From the NCBI GenBank assembly GCA_013396995.1, contig VWZP01002893.1:248001-312000 (forward strand): 64,000 nucleotides of DNA. Direction: 5' to 3'. How positions within the stretch are numbered: the stretch's first letter is position 1; the number at the start of each line of letters is the position of its first letter. The notes under the pieces were generated by a model. That model did no database searches and had not been told where the DNA came from. It saw only the letters and a program-made list of their open reading frames with translations. A program made the translations under genes and the position numbers. Of the stretch, positions 43,766 to 57,216 are shown in pieces. The DNA is from Dicaeum eximium. Its lineage: Eukaryota; Chordata; Aves; Passeriformes; Dicaeidae.

Positions 43766-46499
43766 CCAATTTCCATGCCAAGTGCATCAGTTATGTTAGA
43801 AAGTAATTTGGGCATGGAGAACCTCTCCTGTCCCCTTGGGGAGCCAGAGAAAAGAAGCTGCTGGTCCCTGTGGAAGAAGGAATCACTTGATGAGAACTGC
43901 TGTCTGTCATAGCTTTTGGAGAGAAAGTCAAAAGCGCAGGCTGCAAGGGTTTTGTCTGAAGAATTCAAAGGAGGAGAAGTTGAGGGCCTTGAATTGGAGA
44001 CAATGGACTGAAGATGAAGGTGGAGGACTCTTCATGTATAAAGTCCCAGACTCTATTGCTTGCTACTGCCTGGTGGGCCTGCAGTGCTGGGGAAATGTGG
44101 AGGCTGTGGAGGGACAGGGTTTTGTGGGGACATCTGTAGTTCCAAGCTGAAAGAAGACACGAAAACTCTCGATGTGATTCAGAGAACAGCCTTGCAGATG
44201 CACCACAGCCCACCTTTCAGGGATCCCCCTTGGCATGATGGAACATTTGCTGTCATGGCCTCTCTGGCTCCTCCTGAAGCTGCCAACAAGGAGGATGTCT
44301 GGGGAAGGTGTGATAGCTCCTGAGCTGCATTTCAGCTTTGGGAGTCCCCAGCCCTGTGGTTACCATGCAGTATTGGTGCATGTTTCTTTGTAAATTCCTA
44401 TTTTGCAGTTTTCCTCTGCAAGTGGAATTACTCAACAGTACTCATTGCTTCAGCTGAACAATTTTTAATATGTGCAATACCAGAAAAAAAGAACATCTTG
44501 GTTCCAATGACTTGTTAAAGGGTCTTAAAACCCACAACCACAACACATTCTCTGGTGCAACATGACTCAGTGTCTTTGGCTGACGTCTTTGGTGACATTG
44601 CTGATGACTAAAGGCTTTTCCCAAGCAGCAGAAAGTTTAATCCTGATTTATAGCAAGGGCTGATGTCTCAATACCAGCAGCATTTTTCTTTTGCTGTTTT
44701 CAGGGTGTGGCATAGAAGGGGAAGAGTGAGTATACCTCTTCCTGCTGGGCTGAGGGTGAGAGATACATGCACTGTACTAGAAGCTGTCCTGCAGTTATGG
44801 CTGGGACAAAAGAGGAGGCCAGCCATATTCCACTCAAAATAATCAGGAGATCATTAAAGATTCTAATAAGGCAGAAATATTTTCCCATCAACTCATTATA
44901 AATTATAAAGAGATTGCAGATGTGGATTCTCGTTGCCTTTTCTCTTGCTGAAGTTAACGAGTGCATCTGCTGAAGGCTTTGGTAACTCATTTGATGTGAC
45001 ATGTGGGCAACATGAAGAAGGAAGGGAAGAAGGGGCAGGGGGAAGAGCCCAAAGCAGAGAGGGTCCCACTTCTACCATCAGTGGCAAAGATTGTCAAGGT
45101 GGAAGCAAAGAGCTTCTGTGAAGCGATGGGGATCTGTGGCAAAATAGGTTTTGGATATATAGTTCTGTAAATTCACCACCTACTGTGATGTCAAGATGCA
45201 AAATAACTACTTTATTTGTAGGTTTTGCAGACCCTACAAAGCAATCTTGACTTAAATCTTTTTCTCAGCCACAAGGACTCTCTGGAAACTTGGAATGAAC
45301 TATGTCAGAGGAGCAATATCCAAGATGGAAGGAATATAAGCAAGGCTCTGAGGCTGCTATCCAAGAAGAGTTTGTAAATAGATAGGACTTATGAGGGTAA
45401 GCTAGAAATGCATCCTTGAACTCTATGGCGGGCTCTCCCTTCTTGCAGAGTCAGGAAACAAACCTGAGAATTATCTGTTGGATGCTTTTAACATGTCATG
45501 GTGCATCTCTTTGGGCTCTGTTACCCTCCCAATAGCTTTTGTTGAAGGGTGGATAGCTATATCTAGTTGACAGACATGACTGAAGGCCCATTCTTTACCT
45601 GTTACACAATTGAATGTCTTCACAACCTGAAGACAAAAGCCACATATTCCTCCTGTGGTATCTAGGTGCTGGCTAGCAGCAAAAGCTCTCAAGGAGAAAG
45701 ATGCTTGGAGTCTGTGTGGGGGGATTAAATTAGATTTACTTTAATTTGGACAGAAGAACGTTAAGTATAAAAATTAAAACACACAAATAATTAGCATCTG
45801 AGGTTGCAGGAAGCAATTCATTTAGTAATTCCACTGTGAGCTTGCTGGGTTTAAGGTTTGGGGGTGTGTTCTTAGTTTTTTGCTTCTGGCACTCTTTGAG
45901 CTGCTATCTCTATGCTACATTGCTTCACACCTGGATTGTCCTGCCTTTATAATGTGTCCTTGACATCCAGTAAAGGTGGTGTTGAAGCAGAAACAGTCCT
46001 ATTAAAATGCTGGTGAGAAATCTGAGGCTCTTTTTCTAGTGCTATTATTAGTGGGTTTGTATTCTCCTCTAATGTGGCTGTGCTTTCATGCTCCCATCTG
46101 AGCCCCTCCAAGGATCCCTGGATGTGTCTGCCAGAGATCCTTGTTCATAGTACTGGGTGTATATGTTGGAGCAAATGCAGGCAAGGGCCAATAACAGGGC
46201 TGCTGTCCAGTCTGAATGTGGTGAAGTACCTGAAGACTGAGGACCAAACCAGACTTTGTGGTAGCACTGCTGCTGCTTGCCCTCTTTCTCTGGCTAGGGA
46301 TCCCTGTGAATGGTGCCATATCTCCATAAGAGTACAATGAAGCAGCAAGCTTGGTGTGGTGACTATGAAGGCCTCATGCACATTATGGGATTTAGGTCAG
46401 GAAACTTGTAGGTTCTTATGTGAATTCCTCTCTGCCTGATCTGGATGTTATCCAAGGAGTGTTGCAGCCAAGCCGTGCTGAAGTGGCTACAGAGCACAG
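43766..46499. other. Intergenic DNA, no gene recognised
   Basis: Between the assembly gap and the CR1 copy. Apart from the AT-rich block at 44800-45005 I see nothing to annotate. Confidence 0.7.
44800..45005. promoter_or_regulatory. Candidate conserved non-coding element
   Basis: AT-rich unique stretch with TCAAAATAATCAGGAG, ATCATTAAAGATTCTAATAA and AACTCATTATAAATTATAAA, followed by a mixed-composition segment ending near TTTGATGTGACATG. No coding or repeat signature. Confidence 0.27.
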
Positions 46500-47487
46500 C
46501 AATTGGCAAGTGGCGTCCCTTGGCAGTTTGTACTGGGACCAGTGTTATTTAATATCTTTATTAATTACGTAGATGAAGGAATCAAGTGCAGCCTCAGCAA
46601 ATTTGCAGGTGACACAAGCTGTGTGGTGTGGTTGGCACACCTGAAGGATGGGTTGCCATCCAGAGAGATCTTGATAAGCTCGAGAAGTGGGGCCATGGGA
46701 ACCTCCTGAGGTTTAACAGGGTCAAATACAAGGTGCTGTACCTGGGTTGGGGCCACCTCTGATATCAACACAGGCTGGGGATGAACAGAATGGGAGCAGC
46801 CCTGCTGGGAAGGACTTGTGGGTGCTGGTGGATGAGAAGCTGGATATGACCCAGGTCTTGGAGCCCAGAGAGCCAGTTTGTATCCTGGGCTGCATCCAAA
46901 GCAGCGTGGCCAGCAGGGTGAGGAAGGTGATTCTGCACCTCTGCTCTTCTCTGCTCTGGTGAGAGCCCACCTGCACTGCTGTGTACAGTTCTGGGGTCCC
47001 CAACACAGAAGTTCTAACATGGACCTGTTGGAGTGCATCCAGTGAAGGGCCAAGTTGTTTAGAGGGATGGAACACCATTCCTATGAAGAAAGGCTGTGAG
47101 AGAACTGGATTTGTTCAGCCTGGAGAAGAAAAGGCATCAGGGTGACCTAATTACAGCCTTCCAGTACCTGAAGTGAGCCTACAAGACAGATGGGGAGGGA
47201 CTTTTGACAAGATCATGTAATAATAGGACAAGGGGGAACGGCTTCAAACTGAAAGAGAGTAGGTTTAGATATTAGAAAAAAATGCATTACTGTGAGGGTG
47301 GTGAGACACTGGAATAGGTTGCCCAGAGAAGCAGTGGATGCCTCATCCCTGGAAGAGTTCAAGGCCAGGTTGGATGAGGCTCTGAGCGACCTGGTCTAGT
47401 GGAAGGTGTCCCTGTCCATGGCAGGAGAGTTGGAACTAGGTGATCTTTAGGGTCCTTTCCAGCCCAAACATTCTGTGATTCTGTGAA
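46500..47487 (+). mobile_element. CR1 LINE, 5'-truncated, about 1 kb
   Basis: The first 200 bases translate to reverse-transcriptase remnants (VLGPVLFNIFINYVDEG, then LSKFAGDTS), where intact CR1 has FADDT, so the catalytic motif is damaged. The body continues through GTTCAGCCTGGAGAAGA, GTTGCCCAGAGAAGCAGTGG and GGTCCTTTCCAGCCCAAACA. It finishes with the CR1-specific tail ATTCTGTGATTCTGTGA. CR1 elements are usually 5'-truncated and end in such an 8-9 bp repeat. Stops and frameshifts make it inactive. The 5' edge is approximate. Confidence 0.93.
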
Positions 47488-50400
47488 TTCCAGCAGAAAG
47501 CCTTTGCAGGCTGTGGAAAGGAGCATGATGAGTAATTATGCACTGTGTGGCAACACAGCTACACAGGGAGGTTTAAATGCCTCTTTCCAGCTATTGCCTG
47601 ATTGCTGCTGTGTTAACAGGAGCAAGGATCCTCTCTCTTTTGGCATTCAAACCCTGCATGTACAGTACATTTGTAGCAGGGATTTCAGCTTTCAGCTAAT
47701 TTTGCTGCTACTTTTGCAATCTTCTACCTTTACTGTCATCTCTATCCTTTTCTAAAACTCTGTCATGCCTGCTATCCATCCATCTATCACAGCCCCTTGC
47801 CACCTGCTTCAGGATTTTAACACCCATTGGGGTGTAAAAAGCAAACACATTCTTTGGCATGTCCAGTTTTTGTAGTAACAGATACAACAAGCCTTAGAAA
47901 AGGCATATTGGCTAAGTTTTATTAATGCACTTGGTTTTAGGAAAGACAAGACCTACATTGCAACAAAGTGCCTAAATCAAATGCTTCAAATGCATAAAGA
48001 TCTTCAGGCTCAGAACTTTGGAACAGCTACTACTGCAGATTTTTTTTTAGTTTCTTGTGGTTTTGGTTTTTTTTTCCCCCTGTATGCTTTAGGATGATAA
48101 CCAAAAGGGACTTGAGGAAAAAAGTAGGGCTTCAGTTTGGACTATAACCTTCTCACCAATACACTTAGTGTTTGCTTTTACTTCTTTGTCAGCTGGGAAA
48201 AGTGGGGGGGAAATGGAGCAAGTTGGTAAGATAGCCTGGCTTGGTTTCTCCATCAAGATCTTCTGTTTCTTGATGTATTACAGTCACCTCTTCCAGCATA
48301 AGTCACTGACTGAGGGTAGTGCATGTCCACCAAATATCCTGTGAATGGCTGCCCATCTCAGTGTCCTCACCCATCAGCTGAGCTGCCTGCCCAGCCTTTG
48401 CTTCAGATGTAGATTCTGTGGAGGGGACAGGTAACCTAGAACTGACCTGCTTACTGGGTTCTAGGGCCCAGATCTGGAAAGAAAGACCACAAAAAGTGAA
48501 AGAACAGCCACTGAACAATCAGTATAGAGCCTGGAGTTTGGCACTGGGCTGGGACGATGGAGGCAGAGAAGAATTGGTGCAGTTTTGAACATGGTAAATC
48601 CATCTTAACACAAGTCTGAGAAAGTGAAGTTGGGTTGGGATTTTTTTCTTGTGAACTAATGGAGAATGCTAAGCCTTAGAGAGGGCCAAGATCATATGGT
48701 GTGGAAGTAAACACCTATTTTCGTTAAAAAAAGTTTGAACTTTTAGTTCTAGTCTCCTTCTAGTCTCCTGGCAACAGTGAAGAACAGACCATGCTGGGAC
48801 CACTATTTTAATCAACCTAATTGTAGGTCCTCTCTCTCCTCCCCCAGCAATCAGCCTCCTGGGAGATAGAAAACCCTTTTGAGCACATCACCTAAAGGAC
48901 TTGGAGACCCTTTAGTTTGCCATGCTGCAGTTACATATTTTGCAGTGCAGTATTAATTTCATATTTCTTGCCTGGAAACAAGGCATTATTTTGGGGGGTT
49001 TGCATTTTCTCCCCTGTTACATTAAAATGAATTTGTCACTTTCACTTCACTAAAAATATTCCAGTTGGATATTAACTGCAAATAGAAATGCTTTACAGTT
49101 CCAACATGTTTCCCTGACTACCACCCTTCCTGCCCATGATGTTCAGAAGGCCTTTCTACCTCCTGCTTCTGTCCAGAGAAGTGCTCTCTTGCTTATGCAG
49201 ATATGCAAAACAATAAATATTTTGTGTACAAAGCATACAATGATAAGAAGAAACATTTACTCTGGTAATGAGAAACATCAACTATTTTCAGTCTTCTTAA
49301 GTACTTCTAGTACTTTATCAAGGTTTATCCTAACCTTCTCAGCCTCCTGGACTGCTGCAGCCCCATGGCTGCTTTTCCAGCATGGTCAATGAGAGAAAGA
49401 AGCCCTGGTACTGAAGTGTTATCACACAGTGGGAAATTCTGGCATGTGGGATGATACTGTGAACAAGCTCAGAAGTGTGTGGCTACACAGAACAATTGGT
49501 GTAATGGCTGGTGTGAAAGTGCTTCAGTGTAGTGTAATTAAATTGCTGCACTTAGTGCAAAGGAACCAGGCTGTCCCTTTGCCTCTCACTCTCTTTCACT
49601 GTATCTATTGGCAGTAAAAGGCAAAAAAGAACAGTTTTGTATTTTTCTCCTCAAAACCTTATACACAGTACTGAGTGACAAAACCCATCTGCTCTCCTTT
49701 GCTGCCTGGCAGCAATATAACACTGGTCCCAGTGTCAGCTGGCAGGGCACATCACAGCTTCCTCTTCTTGCTTTTGCTTCTTCTTCAGAGCACCTGCAAA
49801 AAATTAGGAAGCCATTTCTGCCCGTTTTTTTCCTGGTTACACTTTTCCCCCTCTGTGTTCAAAGGATTGACCTCAAATCTATCCTTATCAGACAGGTGAC
49901 CTGAAGTGCATGCTTCTAGCCACAGCTCTTCCAGGGTCACTGCTGGAAAGCCTCCCAGGCATGAAAAGAGATTTCTGTTTCCACAGCTGATCCTGCAGCA
50001 CCCCTTGTACACATAAAACCTGCCCAAGAAATGGGTAGGACCCACACCAAGTAGAGTGGTTGCTGGGGGTTCATGGTGCCTGTGCCCATGTGGGCATCCT
50101 GCTGTGCTGGGAACACTGCATGCCCAGGAAGCTCTCCTGCCTTTTTGCAAGTGAGCTGTCAAGCACTGGGCAGTATCTTGAGGCAATTTGGCAGGGACTG
50201 GGGGAGTTGATGCAATTCTTTCTTTATTCCCCACTCTGTTCTAGTGCAAAGAACCCAGCAAAGCTCTGTCTATCAGAACTGGGAGCAGCGTGCAGCCCTC
50301 ACAGGGTCACTAAATAAACCCCCGTGTGCTGCTCAATGGCGCCTCAATTTCTGTTGTATTGTTGTTGCAGGAATCATACTTTCTTTTTTCATTTGTATCC

Positions 50401-52082
50401 TTGCTCTCCCTACCCCTTTTTCTTTTGAAAAAATCCACGGAGTGATTAGGTTTGCAAATGAATGGGCAGGGAAGTGACAACAGAAGTGAGCTGGAGCTGA
50501 GGAGCACAGGTATAATTACTGTAATTAACTCAAGCAGCAGGGGCACAGCCAGTGTTGGGAGCATCGCTGGGAGTTGCCGTGGGCGAGAGATGGGAGAGGA
50601 AGAATGGCCAGCTGCAGAGTTAGTCTGCCCCAGGGGCCCCTGTTCCCCCATGAATGCTTTGAAAAGAAAAACGTAGTTGTGCCCTGACCCTATGGCGTGT
50701 CCACTTAGGCTGCAGGGACCCACATCTCCCCAGATGAGGTGCAGAGGAGCTCCTTCTGTCTTGTACCAAAATTACTCGATGTCCTGCTTGGGCAGCCACT
50801 GAGGAAGATGCCCTTGTTTCCTGTAAGTCCCCAGGAGGTGGGGACACCCAGTGTGCAACAGCAGTAGCCCCCTGCTAGACAGACAGAGCAGCAGGGAAAC
50901 AAAACCCCTCAGCCGCAGCTGAGCCCTTGCAGGAGGAGCTGGGACAACTGGGCCCAGCTGACAACTTGTCTCAGAAGCTCTTCAGCATAAAAATATGTTA
51001 CTTATTGACTTTGCTAGGTGCTGGTCTGTGACTTTATGGTTGATCTAAGAAATGGCCTTAAGGATCTTCATTGCTGGCAGACTGAATAGAAGGCATGACC
51101 TTCTCAATTTGGACAGCATCACCATGGGACCATATGGAGACATATGTATGGCATGAGAGGTGGTGTTTCATGCACTCCTGATCATAACACCAGGAAAGTT
51201 TTATGATCACTAAAGAAGGAAGCAGTATGTCTTTGTCTGCTCTAATTCCACTAGTGACAGTCCTGCGGTCCCTTTTCTCTTCTTGGTAGTAAACACTTCC
51301 ATAACCTGTGTCATGTCACCAGGAGCACTGCAGGCTGTGATGCTCCCAGCACATGATCCCTGCCCATTTCCATGAGCACACCCTGCCCTACAGCAGAACA
51401 CTGGGACACGTCTGCCTGCACTACAGATCCTGAAACAGCTCCAGCTCTTGGCAGAAGGACTTCTCTTTTTGTAAAGATATGGGGGACTGACTTCAAATAC
51501 AGGTGTTAAAAATATTAGTTGCCATTGGTCCTATTCTTGGAGTCTGAGACTGACATTGGTTTTAGGGTTTTATAATCTTTCTAGATGTGACCATAATTTG
51601 TTGGGTGGTATATTAGATTTAGGGTGTGAGAAGTTCACATAGGAAGACATAAACAAAACAACCCCCAAAAACTCTGTATTTTTGGGATATGCCAGACCAG
51701 GGAGCCTGGGATGTAAACAATTTTCCTATCTGGTTATGGAGTGAGGGAAGCGTGTGCAGGCAACCGCAGAGGTCTGAGGCTCTGCAGTCACTCCTAGAAC
51801 AGTTACACGGGCTTGTTGGAAGAGGACTGTTGTTTTGTTGCTGAAAGATTAATGTTCAAGGCTCTGCTCCACATAGCGTTGAGAGCACATAAATATGTGT
51901 CTGGCGTACTTAGAAAAGAGATTTTCTGAAGCTGGGTAGGGAATGGTGAGTGTGTGTTTTGCTGTACTGTAAAAACTTCAAAACTCTTCCTTTTCATTGT
52001 GGAAAATATCTGATGTAAGAGTCGGGGAATGCGGAGTTCTGTGAACAGCGTCAGTTTAAACTTGCTACTACTGATCAAAAAA
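47488..52082. other. Intergenic DNA, no gene recognised
   Basis: Lies between two CR1 copies of opposite orientation. It contains short T-runs near 48040-48080 and no recognisable exon, RNA or repeat family. Confidence 0.7.
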
Positions 52083-53070
52083 GCTATAGGAAATAGGATT
52101 GGAAGGGGCTTTGAGAGATCACCTAGTCTGTCTCCTTGCCCACGGCATGTCCAGCTGCACCTCCTTTGCCTTTGTCAATATTTTGACTGAGCTCTGGGCA
52201 ATTTATTCCAGTGCTTCCCTATTCTTAACAGATTAACCCAAATCTTCCATGCTGAAGTTGAATTTATTGCCTCTTATTCACCATGAGCATGGAAAACTGA
52301 TTACCTTTCTCCTTGTAGCAGCTGTTCAGATATTTGAAAACTGTTACAGTGTGCTTCCCAGGTCATCATTTCTTTATCTGGACATCCTCTGTCTGTTCTG
52401 TCTACTCTTGTTGACCATGGATCCTAAACATTTGACCATTCTCCTCTCCTGGGCTCTCTCCAAATGGCCCCTGTCTCAGAGTGGGACACCTAACACTGGA
52501 CATAATCCTTCAGGGAAAAATCTACATCACAGGTCTGTCAGAATGACATTAGAGTCCCAATATGATACTTGTTTGTCCTGTGGTGGTAAGGCATGTTTTT
52601 CACTGCTTTTCAGACTGTGGTGTGCAGTAACTTCCAGACCCCTTTTTGTAGAATTGCCACCTAGACAGCTGTTCCTTTTTCTGTATTAATGAAGTTGATT
52701 ATTCCTGCTTAAGTCTAATTACATTAATATGTCCTGGTTGAATTTTATCTTGTGTTCTCAGATAATTTGTCCAATTTGGTGTAGTTGTCTTGTATTCTAT
52801 TTCTGTCCTCTAGTGTATTCAGTCCCACTTTTGATATCATCTGCAGATTTAATATACTCTTTTTTCCATTATCCAAGTCATTAATGGAAACACTGACTAG
52901 TGATGGACCCTCCAATGAATACCTGTAAGACCCACTCAGTACACCTTTCATTTGGCAATGTAATAATGATAACTATTTTAAATAATGTTTTTCTAACCAA
53001 ATGTTATCTCACACTACATTCTCCTAGACAATAATCTCTTGAATATCTTGAGTCACACATCAAAATGTAG
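52083..53070 (-). mobile_element. Ancient CR1-type LINE, reverse orientation
   Basis: On the + strand it opens with GGATTGGAAGGGGCTTTGAG and AGATCACCTAG, the reverse complement of a CR1 3' end. It then carries GCTCTCTCCAAATGG and GGACACCTAACACTGGACAT. Further along, the minus strand at 52745-52951 encodes a decayed SINDLDNG stretch matching the CR1 reverse-transcriptase segment FINDLDDG. It is far more diverged than the copy at 46500-47487, so it is older. The end near 53070 is uncertain. Confidence 0.8.
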
Positions 53071-56000
53071 AGACATTGCACTTACTGCCTCCCAAGCCCT
53101 GTTACTCTGTTGGAAGGGGAGATTAGATCACTGTGACTAGAGATGCTCTTGTAAATCCTTATTGCTTATTATGCTGCTCTTTAGGAATAATTTCTACTTT
53201 AGGTTCTGTAGGAGTTTAAGGTACAGAGAAGGATACAGCTCAGCACTTTAATGGGCTCAGCACTTTTAACTTTCAGCAGCTTCATGTGTACACCTAAAAT
53301 CCACTTCATATTTGGAGGTAGTTACTTATTACTGGTGGTATTTATACTGAAGGGAAGGCTGAGTCCCTGAGGAAAGTTATGATTGATCACATAAAGAAGG
53401 TTGAAACTAAGAACAGACCCAAGGAAAATTGCCCCTAGATACTGGTCCAAAAATGTAGCTCAAGTAAGCCAGGTTACAATGGGCAGCACAATTCTGCAGC
53501 AGCATCAGTAGCTTTCCTGAGAGGTGCAGGCACCAAGCAGGGCTGGCTATGACAACCAAGCCCCCTCAGGCTGCCGATGCTCCCAGCTTGGGTCTTCAGC
53601 TGTGCTGGGCACTGGGCGGCCTAACAGGCACCACGCTGGGGCACTGCTTGAAAGAAACAGAGTGAGCATAGTCCCACATTCCCTAAAGAAATAACTTGCA
53701 TCCTAATCCAGGAATGAGGATAGATTGTGTATCCCAGTTGCTGAGGTGTCCTGGGATGAGAGTTTGGGCAGGCCCCTTGCTCCCTTTCCTTGTGCACATC
53801 CTGCTGCTGTCTTTGGTGGCTTGTGGTCCCATTCACTGTGTCTTGCCCAAGGGGAATGAGGGCACTATCTCCCAGCCTCAGGTGAGGAGTGGCACTGATA
53901 TCCTGCCTGCTGGCTCTCTGAGCTGGGTGTGCTGCCAAGCACCTGAGCTACGCACTACTGGGCTCTGTTCCTCGACATGTTCTGCAAACGGGCATTTAAA
54001 TGCTCTGTGTTCAGCAGACAACTGTCAGGGAATATGAAATTGCAGTTGTCTGCCTCTCTTGTTGCTTGGATAATTGGATGGTAAAAAGCAGAATACCAAT
54101 TCCCCCACCACAGCAATGGGTAATACCATCTAGGTATTTTTAGCAAGCAAATGTGCCAAAATTTAGAAGCTACTAAATATAGAAAGTCTCTGCGATTTTT
54201 TTTTTAAATTTTTTTTTTCCTTGAAATCTTATTGACACGAAATCTCTTTCATGTACTTTGGAAAGAAATGAAGCAATCAACAGCAATATATATATTTTTC
54301 CAGAGTGGGGAAAATTTTTTGTTCTGACCCATTAATTCCCAGCTGTATTCCAACATCACACTGAGTGGTGTTAGCATGACTGAAGGAACCCATTCTAAAG
54401 GTCTAAAATGAAGGTTTTTAGTTTCTCAGCTCTGCCAAGGAAAGACTTACCTGCCACTGCAGTGTGCGAGAACTGGATGAAAAACTCAGGAGAAAGGGAA
54501 GAAAAGCAGTAAAACTCACATCAACCAACATGTTGAATGCTCTCTTAGCCATTCTGGGGTTTGCCCCCTTTCTTCCTGTTCCTTGTCCATATTCATATCT
54601 AAAGCATCTTCTGATGCTGAAGTCAAGTCTACATTTATATGTGTAAGATCAAGGGACACAGATTGGAGCTTTTCAGGGTATTAACCCCTAATTACCTGCT
54701 TGAAAAAGTCATATTACACTTTTAGAAATAATTTAAGAAATAAGGGCTGATCCAAATTTGTAATAAAATGGTGTGACTCATCAAAATGTCATCAAATTAC
54801 ATATAAAATTTTCTTAAAGTGACTTTAGGCCCAGTAAATACACTGTAAGTTGTAGATGCTACTGGAGCACATAAGAGTGTCAGCACAATTGGGATGCATG
54901 TTTGCTGGTACAATAGGTCAGGTGACTAGAATGGATCTGATTTTCTTGTGGCTTATACTATTGGAAATTGAGAGTGAAGTAGAAAATGAGTGTTCTGCTC
55001 TAAAAAGGAGAGCATCTGGCCCTGGATACCAAAGACCTGCTTCCACATGACTTCCACTTTTTTTCTCAGATGTTTCTGATGTTGGCATGTTGCTTAATTT
55101 AGCCAGAGCCCTTAAGGCAAGGCTGGGGAATGGTATTTGAAAAGCATAAAGGTTGCTCTTTTTGGAGCTACCTGCTCATAGAAAAGGAATGTCTAGAGGT
55201 GCTTAAACAGAACATGCTTTCCCAGCTTGCTAGAGAAGTGGGAGCTGGATCCAGCCTTGTTTCCCTTTTGTCCTGAAAACCTCTTCTCAATGGGCATAGG
55301 CCTAGCAGCAGAAATCACGAGATTACACTGGGAAAAGTGGAAAGCAGTAGAGCCTTCTCTTCCCTTTCTAGTGTGCAGCATCCTGGCCACACACAAGCTC
55401 TTGGGCCATACTTCTGCCGCAGTTTCTTGGTGCAATCCAAGTCAGTGCAGTAAAGGCCCTGCTGCCTGGGAAGATCTACACAGCTCTCTGCAGAGATCCT
55501 CTATAGGATGTAGCCATCCTCTGGCAGTGTGTATGGGGGCTCAGACTTGCAGGGCAGGGAGAGTTTCTTTAAAGATGATTGCTGAGCACTTGAGTTTACA
55601 CTTGTCCTTAGCAGGTTCAGCTCACTGCCATCTCCGATGTACACCTCAGAGAAGGGAACATCTCTAGGGCATGAGCTCAAAATTAGAAGGTAAGCAAGTA
55701 TCAGCATAGAACAGAGCATGGGGATCCAGCTTACTCAAATTATTGTGGTTTTGCACAATTGCTGGCTGAAAAGATGTTTTTCAGAGAGTTTGAACTTTGT
55801 GACACATTCATCGAAGTGCTCTTCTGTATGAGTTCTCTGCTGGTGTTGAATTCACATTTCACATCTCTTAATAGAAATTTGGTTTCTCTTCTGTTGTTGG
55901 TTTGCCTGTTTTCATGACTCTTCTCAGATAAAGATGTACCTGTGTCATAGATTTAGCTGAAATTTGTCCACAAATTAAAAAGCTCTGGGGAGGTGGGGGA

Positions 56001-57091
56001 GGCAGGAGGAATGACATGCTGCTGCAGGTGCACAGAGTATGTATGTGTGAGCCAGCCTCCCTACAAGCAGGCTGGTGCATTTAGCAGCAAGTCCCAAGCA
56101 GGCTCTTCCTCACTCTTGCTGTTAGTACCCAGAGGGTTCTTACAGCCTGCCTGCTTGGAAAGCCTTGGGGATGGGATCTTCTTCCTTTCATGCAACTCTT
56201 GCAGGAACTCCTGTCTTGATGTACCTCCACAACCTCCACACACCCCTTTCTCTAGCCAGAGTCCTCTGCCCTTCCCTGCATTTCTTTCATCTCTCTTTTC
56301 AAAAAATCCTTGTTCTTCTTTCCCTCTCTGCTCTCTCTTGCCACACTTCCACCTCTCTTACAAAAAGCTGCCTTGGGGAGCAGCAGAGGGAGTTAAACCT
56401 GCAAGGTCTCATGGCTGGAGAAGCTTTGGTGGCCTCATGCATGGTAAAGTACCTTTTTGGCATGCAGAGCTGTGAGTAACCACCCTCTCCCAATTCCCCT
56501 CCTCGGGCTCTGTGCCAGTGGGCAAGCATTTGCAAAGCAAAATTACAGAGCTCTCTGGGTAATGATCTGCCCATTCGTTCTGTACAGCAGGTGGCTGGAG
56601 GCTCAATGCACGCCACTCCCTCTCAGCTCAATTCCCATGCACGCCGGGAGGAGATGGCTATTCCTCCCTTACAGCTGCCTCCAGGGAAGAGAGGCCAGGG
56701 GGGTCACCCTCCTGCAGAAGGATGCTGTGGGGGTGAATCTCTTTCTGCAAGGAGCCACAGTGGGCTCTGACCAGAAAGGCTGGATTCAAATGCCACTCAT
56801 GTGCATGGGCAGAGAGGAGATGGCTGTGCAAGAGAGCAGCACCATTTCCCAGCCTGCCAATTCTCCTCAGGGCATCAGGGTCAGAGAGTTGGGGTACATC
56901 AGGCACGTCTCTTCTAAAACCTCTGTTCCTCTGTCTGAAAACTCTGATCCTGTGAGTCATAGACTGGCTGTAGGGACCCACCAAGCTGCTCTCATTACTG
57001 GGGAGGAGGTGGGAGACTGTTTCAACTTTACTGCAAAGCTCTGGGATAGCCCACAGTGCTCACTTCTGATCCCACCTGCTTACCCTCTTGC
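53071..57091. other. Intergenic DNA, no gene recognised
   Basis: Contains T/A homopolymer-rich sequence near 54196-54221 and a GC-richer part at 55200-57090 with long chance open frames. No protein family is recognised. Confidence 0.7.
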
Positions 57092-57216
57092 TTTAAGCCA
57101 GGTTGGATAAGGCCTTGAGCAACCTGGTCTAGTGGGAGGTGTCTCTGACCATGGCAGAGGTATGCTGGGACTAGATGATCTTTAAGGTCCATTTCATCCC
57201 CTTAACATTCCATGGT
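57092..57216 (+). mobile_element. CR1 LINE 3'-end fragment
   Basis: GCCAGGTTGGATAAGGCCTT, GAGCAACCTGGTCTAGTGGG, GGTGTCTCTGACCATGGCAG and AGATGATCTTTAAGGTCC match the last 120 bases of avian CR1. The terminal ATTCTATGA-like repeat is degraded (ACATTCCATGG). Confidence 0.88.

Noticed and set aside
43573..43968. Open frames on both strands across the N run
   Set aside because: They exist only because unknown bases contain no stop codons.
46503..46709. Short open frame as a host gene
   Set aside because: Its translation is a CR1 reverse-transcriptase remnant.
56457..57110. 217-codon open frame on the + strand
   Set aside because: It runs into a CR1 3' end and has no family likeness. Overlapping long frames on both strands point to composition rather than a gene.
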